DNA from: Puffinus mauretanicus
Lineage: Eukaryota; Chordata; Aves; Procellariiformes; Procellariidae
Direction: 5' to 3'
DNA: 64,000 nt
NCBI GenBank assembly: GCA_023333565.1
Contig: JAJKFH010001164.1
Coordinates: forward strand, 847,598-911,597
Positions within the stretch are counted from its first letter, which is position 1, and the number at the start of each line of letters is the position of its first letter. Below are positions 50,801 through 62,289 of the stretch, in pieces. Under the pieces are notes generated by a model that was given only the letters and a program-made list of their open reading frames with translations, had not been told where the DNA came from and searched no databases. The position numbers were made by a program, and so were the translations under genes.

Positions 50801-53800
50801 AAAGTCATCAGAAGGCTAGACTTATGGATCTGGAGGGAAATTTGCTCTGTCTCTCCCTTGCTTATTCTCCACCAAAAGCTTACCTCTGTTGTATCCCTGG
50901 GAAGCTTAATGGAGAAAATGTATCAGCTCATGACCCCAGCTACTTTCTAAAGCCATCCGGCTCATCCTGAAGTTTTCAAACGTTTCTGCCAGAGTTTTGT
51001 GCGTGAAATATGCCGGAAGTCCACCTGGCTTATGGCCCAGGTCTGAATTGCCCTCCAGTCACTTCTGGAGGAAAGAAAACCTGCCCAGAATTCATCTCTC
51101 TCAATTCTGTCACGTTGAGGTATGGTGAGAACATCCTTCCCAGTTTGAGAGTCCTGACTTTCACCTGCACCTCTTGCTACTAATAATTAACTTCTGTTCA
51201 TAGCTTTTTATAAACTACAGGCAGAAATAGCAGAAAGACCATGGACTCTGGGGCCCTTCCATGAAACTGAGAAAATTGTCTAACAGGACAAGGGAAAGAT
51301 AATGCATGGGTAAAATTTAATTGAAGTCCAAATGAGCACAGGCGTTCTTTCACGATGAGAGAAAGGAAACAGTGTCCTCTTCTTTGGCTGGAAGCTCTGT
51401 GTGGAATTAGGTTTTAGCTCATCTGCAGGAATACAGGGTGGACTGAAAGAACAGGTAATCTGCTGCTTAGAAAATAAAGACTGCTGTTGGGAAATGCCAG
51501 TAGAGTTAGAAGACCAGGGATATGCTCAGCAAGGCATTAATGTCCCTGAGACATATTTACAAAAGCTCACCTGGGCTTCCTTAAACTTAACAAAAGATCA
51601 CCTAGGTTTCCAAGGCCAGCATGAGGAGAGAGGAATAGACTACTCAGTAATGGGAAAGGTAAACTCCCACTCTTCGTTGAGGGCAGATACAGTTCTGGTA
51701 TTTGAGTTACCACAAATGAGGAATGCACAAAGCAAGGAAGTTGGGTGATTTTTGTTATGATGGGGAGAATGATAGTGATAACCCCTGTACAACATCTTGG
51801 ACATAACAATGCCATCCTCAAAATATGCTCTGCTTGCCTTCTAAACATGCTAGTTCTTTCTGTAAGCGATGGGATAGAGGGAGGAATTATTGATTTTTCA
51901 CTTGAAAGCCTATCCATTTTCAGTATCTGCCTTTCTAAAGGCAATACCACGCTATAAAATCTGAGTCCATAGCAGCCTTCCTTACACAGTCCCTCCTGCA
52001 TAGAAGTTGTGAGCCCTGGGTATTCAGTGTGGTATTGCTTGTCAGTGGCTGTAACATCTGAAAACATGTTTCTCTCAGGAGCGTTTTCAGAGGCCTACGT
52101 TTGTACTGGTACCTGCAACAAACTTACCTGCTTAGATATGCAGGTGAAAACTGGTTGCTCATTTTATACAGAAGTCTGGTTTCAACCATCTGTGTTCTTT
52201 TTGCCTTTTAACAGCTAAGATCTGTCAGGTGGGAACTGTCCCACTTCCTAGCTGTTCCCAGACAGCGTACTGCAATTTTGGCACCCCAAATAACAAAGCA
52301 GGGAGAGACTTGTGTAATATATATCTTCTTTGTGCTCTATTAATCATAGAAATTAAATTTAGTTCTCCATGCCTGGAGGAACTTGGCAAGGGGACATGGA
52401 GGCAAGAACACCCTTTGTAAATAAAATTGTTAAACTGAGTACAAAGCTCTGTATCGCCTTTTGTGGGAGCACGCTGTTGGGACTACCCAAAAATCAATAG
52501 ACAAAATAGAAAACAGTAAATCAAATCAACGTGGTTTCTGCTCAGCTGTAGAAGTGAATAATTCACCTCATAGGTAGTTCTAATTTTATAGGGTAGCCAA
52601 GATCTACGGTGAACAGCCAAGCACAAACCGCTGGTGCAGCCAGCAAGCGTGTAACACCGTGGAGCTGTTTAGCCCCACAGCAGGAGAGTGAGAATCCCAG
52701 GGCTGGACTGAGTACAGAAGGGCCGAACCAGAAAAGATGGTTTAGAAAAGTCCATTCAAACACAAGTTTCTTTCTAAGACTTATCAAAAAGGAAAAAAAA
52801 AAGAAGTCTTTTCCACTGAGATGAAGAGATCAGTGATCTCTTCCACAGTATGAATTTGGCTCTGTAACATGGCATTAGACTGCCACTTTATGGCAGGACA
52901 CAATCCAGCAGGTGCTCTGCCTTAGTTTCCCCAGTAGTATTTCCAGCTTACTCTAGTGGCTTATGGCTTCAAGGCCAGGTAGCTTGAAAAGATCAAGATC
53001 ACCTCTGTCCCTCTTGTCCTTCCTCACAGAATCTAAAGACAAAGTAGTCACACAAAGAGCTCTCCAGACCAACCAAGTCGGATTTGCAGTGCCTCCAAAA
53101 AAAAGCTTGTTACCTTGTTTTTTGGGCTGAGAGCTTTCAGAGTCATCCTTCCCTGTCTCCTATAGCTTAACCTCTGTGCAAAGCCTACCCTTCTCCAGGG
53201 AACTCTGGTTAACCAAACTCTTCTCAGATAATTTCAGCTGGTAGCTTCCCTACTTCCAGTTCCGAAATAAGAGCTCTCACCATTCCAGCCCTTCTCACAT
53301 GTGTGAAATAAAGCTGATTGTGTGCTGGTGCAGTTTTAGTACCTATTGTAGGCAGGGACAAATCATATTTTAAAAACCATAGAAAAGTTGCTGTATCATT
53401 GCAGAAAGAACAACCTCCTCATCTTTCAGGCAATAATTAGATACAAAACTTAAAGGAAACTTCCCTTGCTATTCTCTTGCCTGTAATAAATCAGGTCTGT
53501 GCCATAAGCAACTCACTCTGCAGTGGGCAGAAATGTGGTTTCAGCACATGGTGGTCTCCAAGCTGCCTTGTTGTCTTTGCTGGAAGCAGACATTATGAAA
53601 GATTTGCTTATGCAGAGATACAGCAGAATAGTGTATTTCCAAGCTAGGGTAGGACTCAGATGAAAAAAGAATTATTGGTATAGAAGGGGTGAGAAATAAA
53701 ATTGCAGAGAAATTCTATTTATCAAGCATTTTCCCCCAGTCAAGTACTGACTGCCATTAGAGGTGCACACAGTGGCCAGTGACAGACAGCAGTGCCGGGT

Positions 53801-54154
53801 TTGGGTCAGCTTGAATAGAGAGTTTGTACTGCTTACAGGAAGAACAATTGGTACCATTTGTTTTTCAATTGTTTGTTTTTTAATCTCATCTGCTTATGTA
53901 GTAGTTACTTCTGAAATAGAAAGAACTCAGTGACGAGAGCCTATCACGGGGAGGGGCTGCATAAATATCTTCATAGGTAAGATAGAGGACAGTAGCGGAG
54001 ACAGCCAGGTCTCTGATGAAAAGACTAAGGGAAGAGGAACAATAAGAAGCAATTTGTACCCACACATACCAATCAAAATGAAAACCCTGGGGTTTGAGAA
54101 ATAATAGTTCGTGATAACCAGAAGGTAAACAAAGTGTGGTCTCATTTGATTAAA

Positions 54155-54197
54155 CAATTAAACAATTATCATCATTAACAATTAAACAATTATCATC
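54155..54197. repeat. Two-copy tandem repeat, period 24
   Basis: The 19-mer CAATTAAACAATTATCATC occurs at 54155-54173 and again at 54179-54197. Confidence 0.9.
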
Positions 54198-54360
54198 TTT
54201 CTTCTTAGATAACAGCACTATCGTCTTCAAACGATCTGCACAGAATACCTATACTGCCCTGATGGTTATACAGCTATTTTTCCCGGCACATACTCTCTTG
54301 TCTTACAACATCCCTGTGAAAGAAATCCTATCCTTTCTAGAAATACCATCAGTGATTCTG

Positions 54361-54377
54361 AAAAAAAAAAAAAAAAA
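54361..54377. repeat. A17 homopolymer
   Basis: Seventeen consecutive A residues. No SINE or LINE body was recognised directly upstream. Confidence 0.9.
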
Positions 54378-55264
54378 CATGATTGTCAATCCACTGGTGG
54401 GAGAAAATTATGTTACTGCATTAATAAGCAGACAGCTTTATCACTGACTGCAGCTTAAGTCTCAGCAGCTCACAGCTACTGCAGGTGCCCTGTGCTTTGC
54501 TGTTCTAGCCTGCGCTGTGCCCAGGGCTTTCAGGAATTTGGGCAGGATGAGGAAGGAGAAAGAGATCACTCACTAACATCACTGAATTTTCAAAATCTTA
54601 TATTTGAATTATTTCTGAAAACAGCCTGAAGAGTGAGTGCAAATTAAAAATACTAGAGGATACTTTAGCCAGGTCTGTAAGAGATTTCAGCGACAAGTGT
54701 CCTGGCCAAGACAAAATGGCTAGCAGCAGCTGAAGCAGAAGCAGGATTTGGCTCAGATTATGACAGTGTTCACAATTTGGGCAGGATTCTGTCACGACCA
54801 TTGAAAACAGAGACATTGTGAGGAGGGAGTTTCTCCCTCCTGCAACTTGAAACCTTTCACACAAAATCCAAAATCAAACAGATCTAATGCTTAAGCTAGA
54901 AGAGAATCCACCGCAGTTCTATAATCAGAGCTTCTCAATGTACAGAAGTGTAAAGCCATATGCCCATTTCTTTATAAACTCTTCTGCTAGGGCTATCATC
55001 CAGCCTGTCATCACCTTGGACTCTGATTTCCCAAGTGTTCACATGAGGCCTCTAAATGAACAGACATTCTTCTTTGTTTAACTCTGCAGTTTGGCCTTTA
55101 TTAATACTTACTCTAAATGCCTCCTCCAGATCCTCACTGACTTCTGTTTCAGTTGCTATGACATCCTTTTTCTCTGACCTTAATTAATGGAATGTACAGG
55201 GCAATTATCACAAAGCTGCAGACAGGATGCAAGTGTGCCAGTGCGGCTATGTCCAGCTCAGTCT

Positions 55265-55770
55265 GAGCCCTTCTCATCTTGATCCTGTCCTCTCCCAGCC
55301 CATTGCTTTGACTGTTATTGCCATGCATCCCCTTCTTTGACTCCCCCTTTTCTATTAAGTCATATACATATTGCTGGTCTTCACTTCCAAGAGCCTTGAT
55401 GGATTATCTATCTCCAGTTTACCTATCATCTTTCAGACAGCATTGGCTTGCCAGCTCTCACATCCTGTCAGCCAGTGATGTTCATTTCCATCATTCACTG
55501 AACACAGTTCCCAACATGCGATTCGCTTGTCTTCACGCAGTTCCTCATGCTGGTGGCAGTGGCAACAAGAGACATTGACAACAGCTGGGCTGCAGGCACA
55601 CAGAGCCTGCTGGCCGTATTGTCAGCACTGACCTATATTGTCTTGTTGTTACCTGCTACTTTCCTGCCAGTATGCCTCCATTTCTTGTTTCCCTATACTT
55701 AGATAACAAGCTCTTTGGAGCAGAGACTTTTTATTCTGTGCTGGTATAATGCTTTGACTTGCCTAACATT
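55265..55770 (+). repeat. Ancient CR1-clade (L3/L2-like) LINE relic
   Basis: The 5' half carries pyrimidine-rich text such as CTTCCAAGAGCCTTGATGG followed by TCTCCAGTTTACCTATCATC, which resembles the end of an L3-type reverse transcriptase ORF. The 3' half has GATAACAAGCTCTTTGGAGCAGAGACTTTTTATTCTGTGCTGG, the typical 3' tail box of L2/L3 elements. All frames are broken. Confidence 0.45.
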
Positions 55771-58020
55771 TCTAGGCATGAGAGTAATGAAAACATTGTG
55801 GGCTTCTATTCTCTGGTAGTGTCATGAATTTCCTCATCAAATATACTCTGCTTAATTTTTTGGTGATGAATTGGTAAGTAGTTCAGTATGGTTACAATAA
55901 AAAGTCTATTGAAGCTTCGGGTTTTGTTTTAATAAAAATGTGGACTTCTGTTTGAAGCTTGTTTTCAGAGTTTAAAAAGCAAAACAGAAAGCCTTCTGAA
56001 TAAACAAACATCTCAAAAGCAAACCTATATGAACTAAAGTGATAAAAACCACTGGCACTGATCCTCAGAAAGCCAAACTATTATTTCTCACTTTACTCTA
56101 CTTTTATAATTCTGCCAGCTCCCTACAGAACTGGCATTCCTGTTTATGACTTGCAGATGATGCTGCACATCATGAAAACATAGTTGGGTAGTAATTTTGC
56201 AGCACAGCAGACAAACATAGACAAACATGTCATCTCTACTTACCGTAAGAATTTTTCACTGAAAGAATATCCTGAAATTCATATTTATGATTGGGAAAGC
56301 TGGGCACTGTATTCTTTCTGCTCTTTCTAGATGGCTACAAATATGCTTGAAACACCAAAACACATTAAAAACATGCATCCTTGAATATGGACTTAATTTC
56401 TGGGCCTGATTCCCCAAAGCAGTTGAGCTATTTTGCACACCACTGTACAGTTTCCTTCGTGTACAAGCTGAAACTGAAGAATGTCACCAGTAGGAAGTGA
56501 CTGACCTCTCCTTGTGTAATAAGCAAGTAGATCCCATGATGAGGGACATCAGATTTAGACAAGCCTTATCTCACTTCTGAGTGAATGATTCAGCTACTGC
56601 TTTTACTATTAAGAAAATCAATGTGCTCTTTTCTAAGCAGTTTCAGTAATGGGAGTTAAGACTGAAGAACACCTCGATAAAAAATGGACATTTAGAGGCA
56701 TTTTTCCCTGATTACAAAAACATTTTCTTTGTGTGTTTTTACCCCTTTTTGCAGCATTTAGTAACAAAATGTAATTTACTAAGAATAAAATTCTCATCCT
56801 CTCCTTGCTCCCCTGGCCAAAAAGTTAAGCCAAAAAACACTACCCAGCCAAAAAGTTAAGCCTTTGCCCTTACTACCTAAAGAATATTTTACTGAACAAA
56901 TGCATTGCTGCTGCCTTTGACACGAGAAGTGAAAATGCTACATTTTTTCAGTGTTTATTTATAGTAACTAATTGTCAGGGAGAAGAGATAAAGAGAAATA
57001 CAGTCGCTTCTGTCTTCACAAATTTAAGTGAAGGTAAGTTCAAAAAATCCTGGCCATGCAATCACTACAAACTGTTGCTATTATATTGCTGACTATGGAC
57101 ATACTTAGCAGTCTACTGAGTCTTTTGTTTTCAAATGCATTGACTTGTGGTAGAGTTACTTTCTTGGATTTCTTTTAAAGTGAGGGAACACGGCTGTTTA
57201 TTTTGCGGTTCACAGAGAAACATCCTTGTGCAGCAATCGGAACTAGTTACCATCATCAAACAACTGCAGTGATCTCAGGGTGCTCTAGTATCTTGCACAC
57301 AGGAAGTCAACAATGATCATGTTGGTTACTCAATAAAAACAACAGAAAAATAATCTCGTGGCAGCATTCTGAAGTCAGATACCAAAGAAACTCAAACCTA
57401 TTTTCTGAGAATAAACATTTCACATTTAAGGAACAGCATACCTGTTAGGACTCAATTTTACAGTGCACCAAAATAGATATTCCGCAGAACATACAATAAG
57501 CTTCCAGGTCTAATCACCCTTACGGAATTAAGCAGTTTTGTACTTTTATCATGGATCTACTCCTCAGATAGCATAAGTCAACATGGCTCTACTAACTCAG
57601 CTCTTATCGCTTGAGGATCTGAGCTCCCCATTACAAAGCAACTGCAAAGCTACTATAAATTGCCCAAGGAAGATTGCCACAGAAAGAGTTTCCAAAGCAT
57701 GTTCCCTTCCTAGCAATGTTTGTTATCTGACAGACTCCAGTTTCTGGATAAGCCCTCCAGAGCTGCTTTACAGTGGGAAAACAATGAAAGGTTTTTTCCA
57801 TTCACTCTGCTGATTTGAACACTATGGGACCTCATTCTCCAGAGGAACTTCTTGACAGTTTAACAAGTGACTTGGTTCCACTGCAACTCCGGTTCAATAC
57901 CTGTAGAGCAGAAAGAGTAGCATTTCTTTTTTCCTGGATGTTTTAAGATGATCAGTCAGGTGTTCAAACACTAAAGCAAACAAACAAAAATTTAACCAAG
58001 AATAAAGAAAAGCAAGAATT
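55771..58020. other. AT-rich interval with no recognised gene
   Basis: Nothing coding was recognised. A short duplicated phrase, CCAAAAAGTTAAGCC, occurs at about 56818 and 56849. Confidence 0.5.
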
Positions 58021-58500
58021 TAAAATTAGGACATGAGTGTTAGACTATGTTGGAGAACAGCAAAGGCCAGCTGCTCTATAGGGGCCAGGAAGCAAAGGAT
58101 GATAACAAACCAGAAGGGCAGGGACCTCACCAGCCAGGGTACCATTCCACAGCGTATGAGTGAGGTGAGCCAGGCAGACCCAGGGGTGGTAGCCAGGATC
58201 AGCCGAGAGTCTGGGCTATCAGGCAAGCCCATACCAGCAAGGCAGGTCTGAAACAAAGCTGGGAGCAAAAGGCAGCAAGTCAGGGTCAGTGACAGTACCC
58301 AGGGCCAGATCAGTGAGGTCCATGGCTAGGTACAGGCATAGCTGCGATAGGCTCAGAAAGGGAGTGCAGGGCCAGGCCTAAGTTTAAATGCAGCCCCTGG
58401 CCCCATGGGTAGAGGGGCTTGATGGGGGTGTCAGGTGAGGCAGGTCAGGGCAATTAAGACCTATTAGTGCACTCAGGTCCTTGACAGACCCTGAGTCTCA
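58021..58500. repeat. GC-richer block of unknown origin, possible dispersed repeat
   Basis: This block differs sharply in composition from its flanks and is rich in CAGG, CCAGG and GGTCAG words. Open frames on both strands overlap antisense. It looks like a degenerate dispersed repeat, but I do not recognise the family, and it ends about 100 bp before the LTR. Confidence 0.35.
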
Positions 58501-58604
58501 AGTTCTTATTAAATTCTCACTACTAAATTCTTTCTGCTAAATTAAATTCTTAATAAATGAGCACATTTTCTCAAATACAGAGTCTTACTACCTTGCACTG
58601 ATGT

Positions 58605-58609
58605 CACCT
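58605..58609. repeat. Target-site duplication, left copy
   Basis: CACCT lies directly before the LTR and matches the copy directly after it. Confidence 0.85.
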
Positions 58610-58820
58610 TGTCCTGGTTCCAGCTGGGACAGGGTTAACTTTCTTCCCAGTAGCTTGGGGGGTGTGCTGTGTTTTGGGTTCGGTGTGAAAGGAGCGTTGA
58701 TGGCCCATTGATGCTTTGGCTGTTGCTGGGTGATGCTTGCACCGGGAGGGGGGAGCACAGCCGGGGTGGTGGACCCAGCTGGCCAATGGGGTATTCTATA
58801 CCATGTGACATCATGCTCAG

Positions 58821-58830
58821 TATAAAAACC
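58821..58830 (+). promoter_or_regulatory. LTR TATA box
   Basis: TATAAAAACC lies 212 bp into the LTR, about 150 bp before the ATTAAA signal, which is the usual U3 to R order. Confidence 0.75.
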
Positions 58831-58970
58831 AGGGGTGTGGGGGGGCTCGCCCCCCGTTCGTGACACGCGGTCGGTGAGCGGTTGTGTTGTGCATTGCCTG
58901 CTCTGTGTATTCTGTTATTGTTGTTGTTCTCATTGTTATTATTACTGTTCTACTTAGTTTTATTTCAATT

Positions 58971-58976
58971 ATTAAA
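58971..58976 (+). terminator. LTR polyadenylation signal
   Basis: ATTAAA is followed by CTG and a T-rich stretch. Confidence 0.6.
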
Positions 58977-59111
58977 CTGTTTTTATCTCAACCCGGGAGC
59001 TTTCCTACTTGTGCCCTCCCGATTCTCTCCCCCATCCCACCGTGGGGGGGGGGGGGGTGATCGAGCGGCTGCGTGGCGTTTATTTTTGCTGGCTGGGGTT
59101 AAACCACGACA

Positions 59112-59116
59112 CACCT
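59112..59116. repeat. Target-site duplication, right copy
   Basis: CACCT lies directly after the LTR end. Confidence 0.85.
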
Positions 59117-62013
59117 AAATATCTATTTACCATCTGACCATTTATTTAGGATCTTAAATTTGGATTTAGAGTCTTCTGACATTTTGGAAGTTTAAAGCAA
59201 GAGATCTCATGAGGGATTATTTATTTATTTATTATTTTAAATCATCTGTTGCACTAGAGAAAGATGTTGGTATTTAGTAAGTAGCTCTAAGAACAGAAGG
59301 GTATGAGAATGACCATTCTGAGTCAGTGCAAAGGTCTGTCTAACTCAACATCCAGTGGCTAAAAGCAGCATGCCAGGGAAGAGTGCAAAAATATGGTGAG
59401 ATTTCCCTAGAATACTCTTTCAGCCTCCAACAGTATGCAGCTCAGCAAATCTGTGCCTCTCAAACCATATTTCAGTGATCTAAATCAAACATTGATGGGG
59501 CTTTTGTGGGTTTGTAAAAGGATTCTGGATATAAGAAAGACTGTAGTTTCAAGTCGTCAACATAAAAGTCAGGGAAAAGAAAGGCTGCGGTCTGAACCAT
59601 GAAGTTATTTTGGTCCGTGCCAAATTACTCTTTAGCTTGAGCACAAGCACAGAAATCTGAAAGCTAACACAGCCTCTCTTGGAAAGCTTTGTATAATTTA
59701 AAACACAGTCATACTACAAAACCAGTTTTCATCTCATCTCAGCAACTCTCTTCATGATATGCAAGTGCCTTTCAAAAAAGTTTCCAGAACAAACCAGCTG
59801 AGATACAAGCTCCCTTTCCCTCCCGTCTCCTAATGATTGGAAGAGAAATCATTCCTCTTAAAATGAATTTTTGGTTCACAGATTTTAATGCAACATCTTT
59901 TTTTTTTTTTTTTTTTTAAATAGATCTTAAATAGCCTTATTAAGAGCTCTGATTTTCAAGGCTTGATGATCAGAAGTCTTGAGATTTGCATTCCAGAGAA
60001 GTGCCTGCAACTGAAGCACCCAGAATGACTAACTGAAGATTTAGGAACATGGTTTTTGTATAAGAATTAGGCTTTAAGAACTGAGAGGTTGAATAAAACC
60101 AGAAATCTAACAGAGTAATGCAACATTAACATTCACTATATTGGGAATAGTCTCTAATCACTGCTATTTCTCAGGTTTTTCTTGCGGTACTTTGGTGGTG
60201 CTTCTACTGAATTTCTTACCTCTGCTGATTAGACGTTACTGCAGTAAAAGGCTTTTCATGATTCACTGAGTGCAGAAAAATAATGAAGGGGAGACTTTAA
60301 AAAGAGCAACTGTTGTGCATTCTCCAACCATTCCACTGGGGCCGAGTTCTTAATTTTCGGTAACCAGTCGAGTTATGAATATATATGCTCCCAAACTGGA
60401 AGGTGTTTTGCGAGTTTTGCTTAATGATCAGTATTGAGAGGTCATATTAGAGATCATTCTATAAGAAATATTCACCCACAGGGAGCTGGATATTTTAGGC
60501 CTTTAATGATCATCTGTGCAAGTGCATTTTGGAGCACTGGTTCTGGAATTTCAACTATATACTTGTTGTGAGGTCACTTGATGCGCTTTTCTGAAAGTGC
60601 ATACGTAGGACTCAAAAATGCTGATGGTCTTTTGTACAGGGTATTTATCTAACTAAACTCTGATGAATTATTTGCAATTTGTTTTTAGTTTTGAAAGCTG
60701 CTGCTTTTACCTGCCCTGCCAACTTGTTACCACATATTAATTTGTCTGTGTCTGAAAACTATCTAATTTTTCCGATTATGCCAGTTCATCTAATGAAAGA
60801 TATTTACCTACAGAGCTTGCACAGCCTGTCTTTACACCATAACAATTACAGCAAAGTACTAACAGAAATAATGGCATGTTTTCCTGACTTTACAGCATCC
60901 TTCTCCAAAATTCATGAAACTACACCAGAAACATAAAACACAGGAGTACCGTCATTAAAGACAAAGTGTGTGTCATGTGGAGAAACAAAGGAGAGGGGCA
61001 GCTGTAATCCAGCCCATAAATATAATTTGCAGCCGATTTTCCAGTGTCATAATGAATTGTTTCTCCATTGAACTTAGGCCAGATTCTGTGGAGGGACATT
61101 AAATACAATAGTAGGCAATGTGTGTGACAAACAGGGTAAAGCACAAACCATTGGGCCCTCTATAAGAATAAAGGTTTGTGTTTCAACAAAAGAATTGGGA
61201 ACTGGAAAGCAGGGCTTTAGGAAACTTGGCCAAAAATTTTGAAAAAGGAAAAATCCAGCTTTACTATGGAATGGCAGATACTCCCATATCCCAGTGATGG
61301 TACATTTTGCTATCATCAGTTCTAGGTTTTACAAATACAGAAGTACTTCATTTCAGTTGAGTCTTACAAATTGTATCTGGAATTCAACAACTGAGCTGGA
61401 TTATTTAAGGTTTCTACCATTTCTCTAGGAATAACAGTTTTCAGTCACGTGTAGCTAGCAACTTTGATGATGATGTATGAGCCAAGATGAAACTCAGCAG
61501 TTTTCCTTGATCATGCTGGCTCTGTAACTGTTAAAAGGACTTCAAGTATCAGTACTCCTGTTAGCAATTTACATTATGAAATGTAACAGTAACTGTGGCA
61601 TAAAAATGCTCTTTTAAATTTTTTTAAAGTTTTTAAAATTTTTCTTAGCTATAAATATGTTTGAAAAATAAGTATTGTAAAAGATTTTCCCTATGACATA
61701 CTAGTGACTGGGCAGGACTGAGTACCAACAAAATCTGTAACTCATATTTCTAGCTGCTACTGGAAGTCAAAGGAACAGACACCTTTACCATATGTCTGAA
61801 TAAACATGCCATTTTCCCATGAGCTTTCACCTGAATATTTGTGTTGATAGTCACATTATTATAAAACTATACTAACCTAATGCTTCTGAAGAACTAGATT
61901 TAACTTTGTTGAAGGCATTTGATTAGTGCAGCTGTTATTGAGATAAAGTCAGTATCAGAACACACATTGTACAATAAAAATCTTGTTTCAGACTTTTTGC
62001 TTTAATATGAAGA
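59117..62013. other. AT-rich interval with no recognised gene
   Basis: It contains (TTTA)n at 59219-59238 and a T20 run at 59898-59917. Open frames of up to 85 codons show nothing recognisable. Confidence 0.5.
59898..59917. repeat. T20 homopolymer
   Basis: Twenty consecutive T residues. Confidence 0.9.
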
Positions 62014-62285
62014 ATGGGATAGACAGGGCAAGAGGCAAAGGGCACAAATTTAAAACCAGTAACATCCATCTGAACACAAGAAAACACTTTTTTTACTGTA
62101 AGGGTAGTTAAACGTTGAGACAGATTGCCCAGAGAGGTTACGGAATCTCCATCTTTAGAGATATTCAAAAGCTGACTGGACAGAGTCCTGAGCAACCTGC
62201 TGTAGCTGACCTTCCTTGATCAGGAGGGTGGACCAGGTGATCTAAAGAAGCACTGTCAAACCTCAGGTATTCTGTGACTATCTGA
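62014..62285 (+). mobile_element. CR1 LINE 3'-end fragment, 5'-truncated
   Basis: The order of phrases follows the chicken repeat 1 3' region: GGGATAGACAGGGCAAGAGGC, then AAACACTTTTTTTACTGTAAGGGTAG, AGACAGATTGCCCAGAGAGGT, GAATCTCCATCTTTAGAGATATTCAAAAG, GGACCAGGTGATCT and the terminal GTATTCTGTGA. It is diverged, so old. It contains the C-terminal end of the reverse-transcriptase frame and the short 3' UTR; all frames are disrupted. Confidence 0.85.
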
Positions 62286-62289
62286 CTGT

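Larger units (their letters stand above)
47830..55260. other. Upstream OPN4 flank, no recognised gene
   Basis: AT-rich DNA with scattered open frames (115 codons plus at 51401-51748; 166 codons minus at 51567-52067) that overlap each other antisense and show no recognised domain. The stretch just upstream of the candidate 5' exon should contain the OPN4 promoter, but no clear TATA/CpG promoter was identified. Confidence 0.45.
58610..59111 (+). mobile_element. Solo LTR of an avian endogenous retrovirus (ERVL-like), 502 bp
   Basis: The element begins TGTCCTGGTTCCAGCTGGG and ends GGGTTAAACCACGACA, the TG...CA ends of a retroviral LTR. Exact 5-bp duplications (CACCT) flank it, and five bases fits ERVL integration in birds. 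It has a TATA box (TATAAAAACC at 58821) and a polyadenylation signal ATTAAA at 58971. No gag, pol or env region and no second LTR is in the window, so this is a solo LTR left by recombination. A G14 run is at 59044-59057. Open frames through it are not genes. Confidence 0.9.

Noticed and set aside
51567..52067. 166-codon minus-strand open frame, with a 115-codon plus frame opposite
   Set aside because: No family match; antisense overlap suggests chance openness.
58588..59118. Open frames of 60-92 codons
   Set aside because: They lie inside the solo LTR and do not correspond to any retroviral protein.
61935..62195. 86-codon minus-strand open frame
   Set aside because: It is the antisense of the CR1 fragment.
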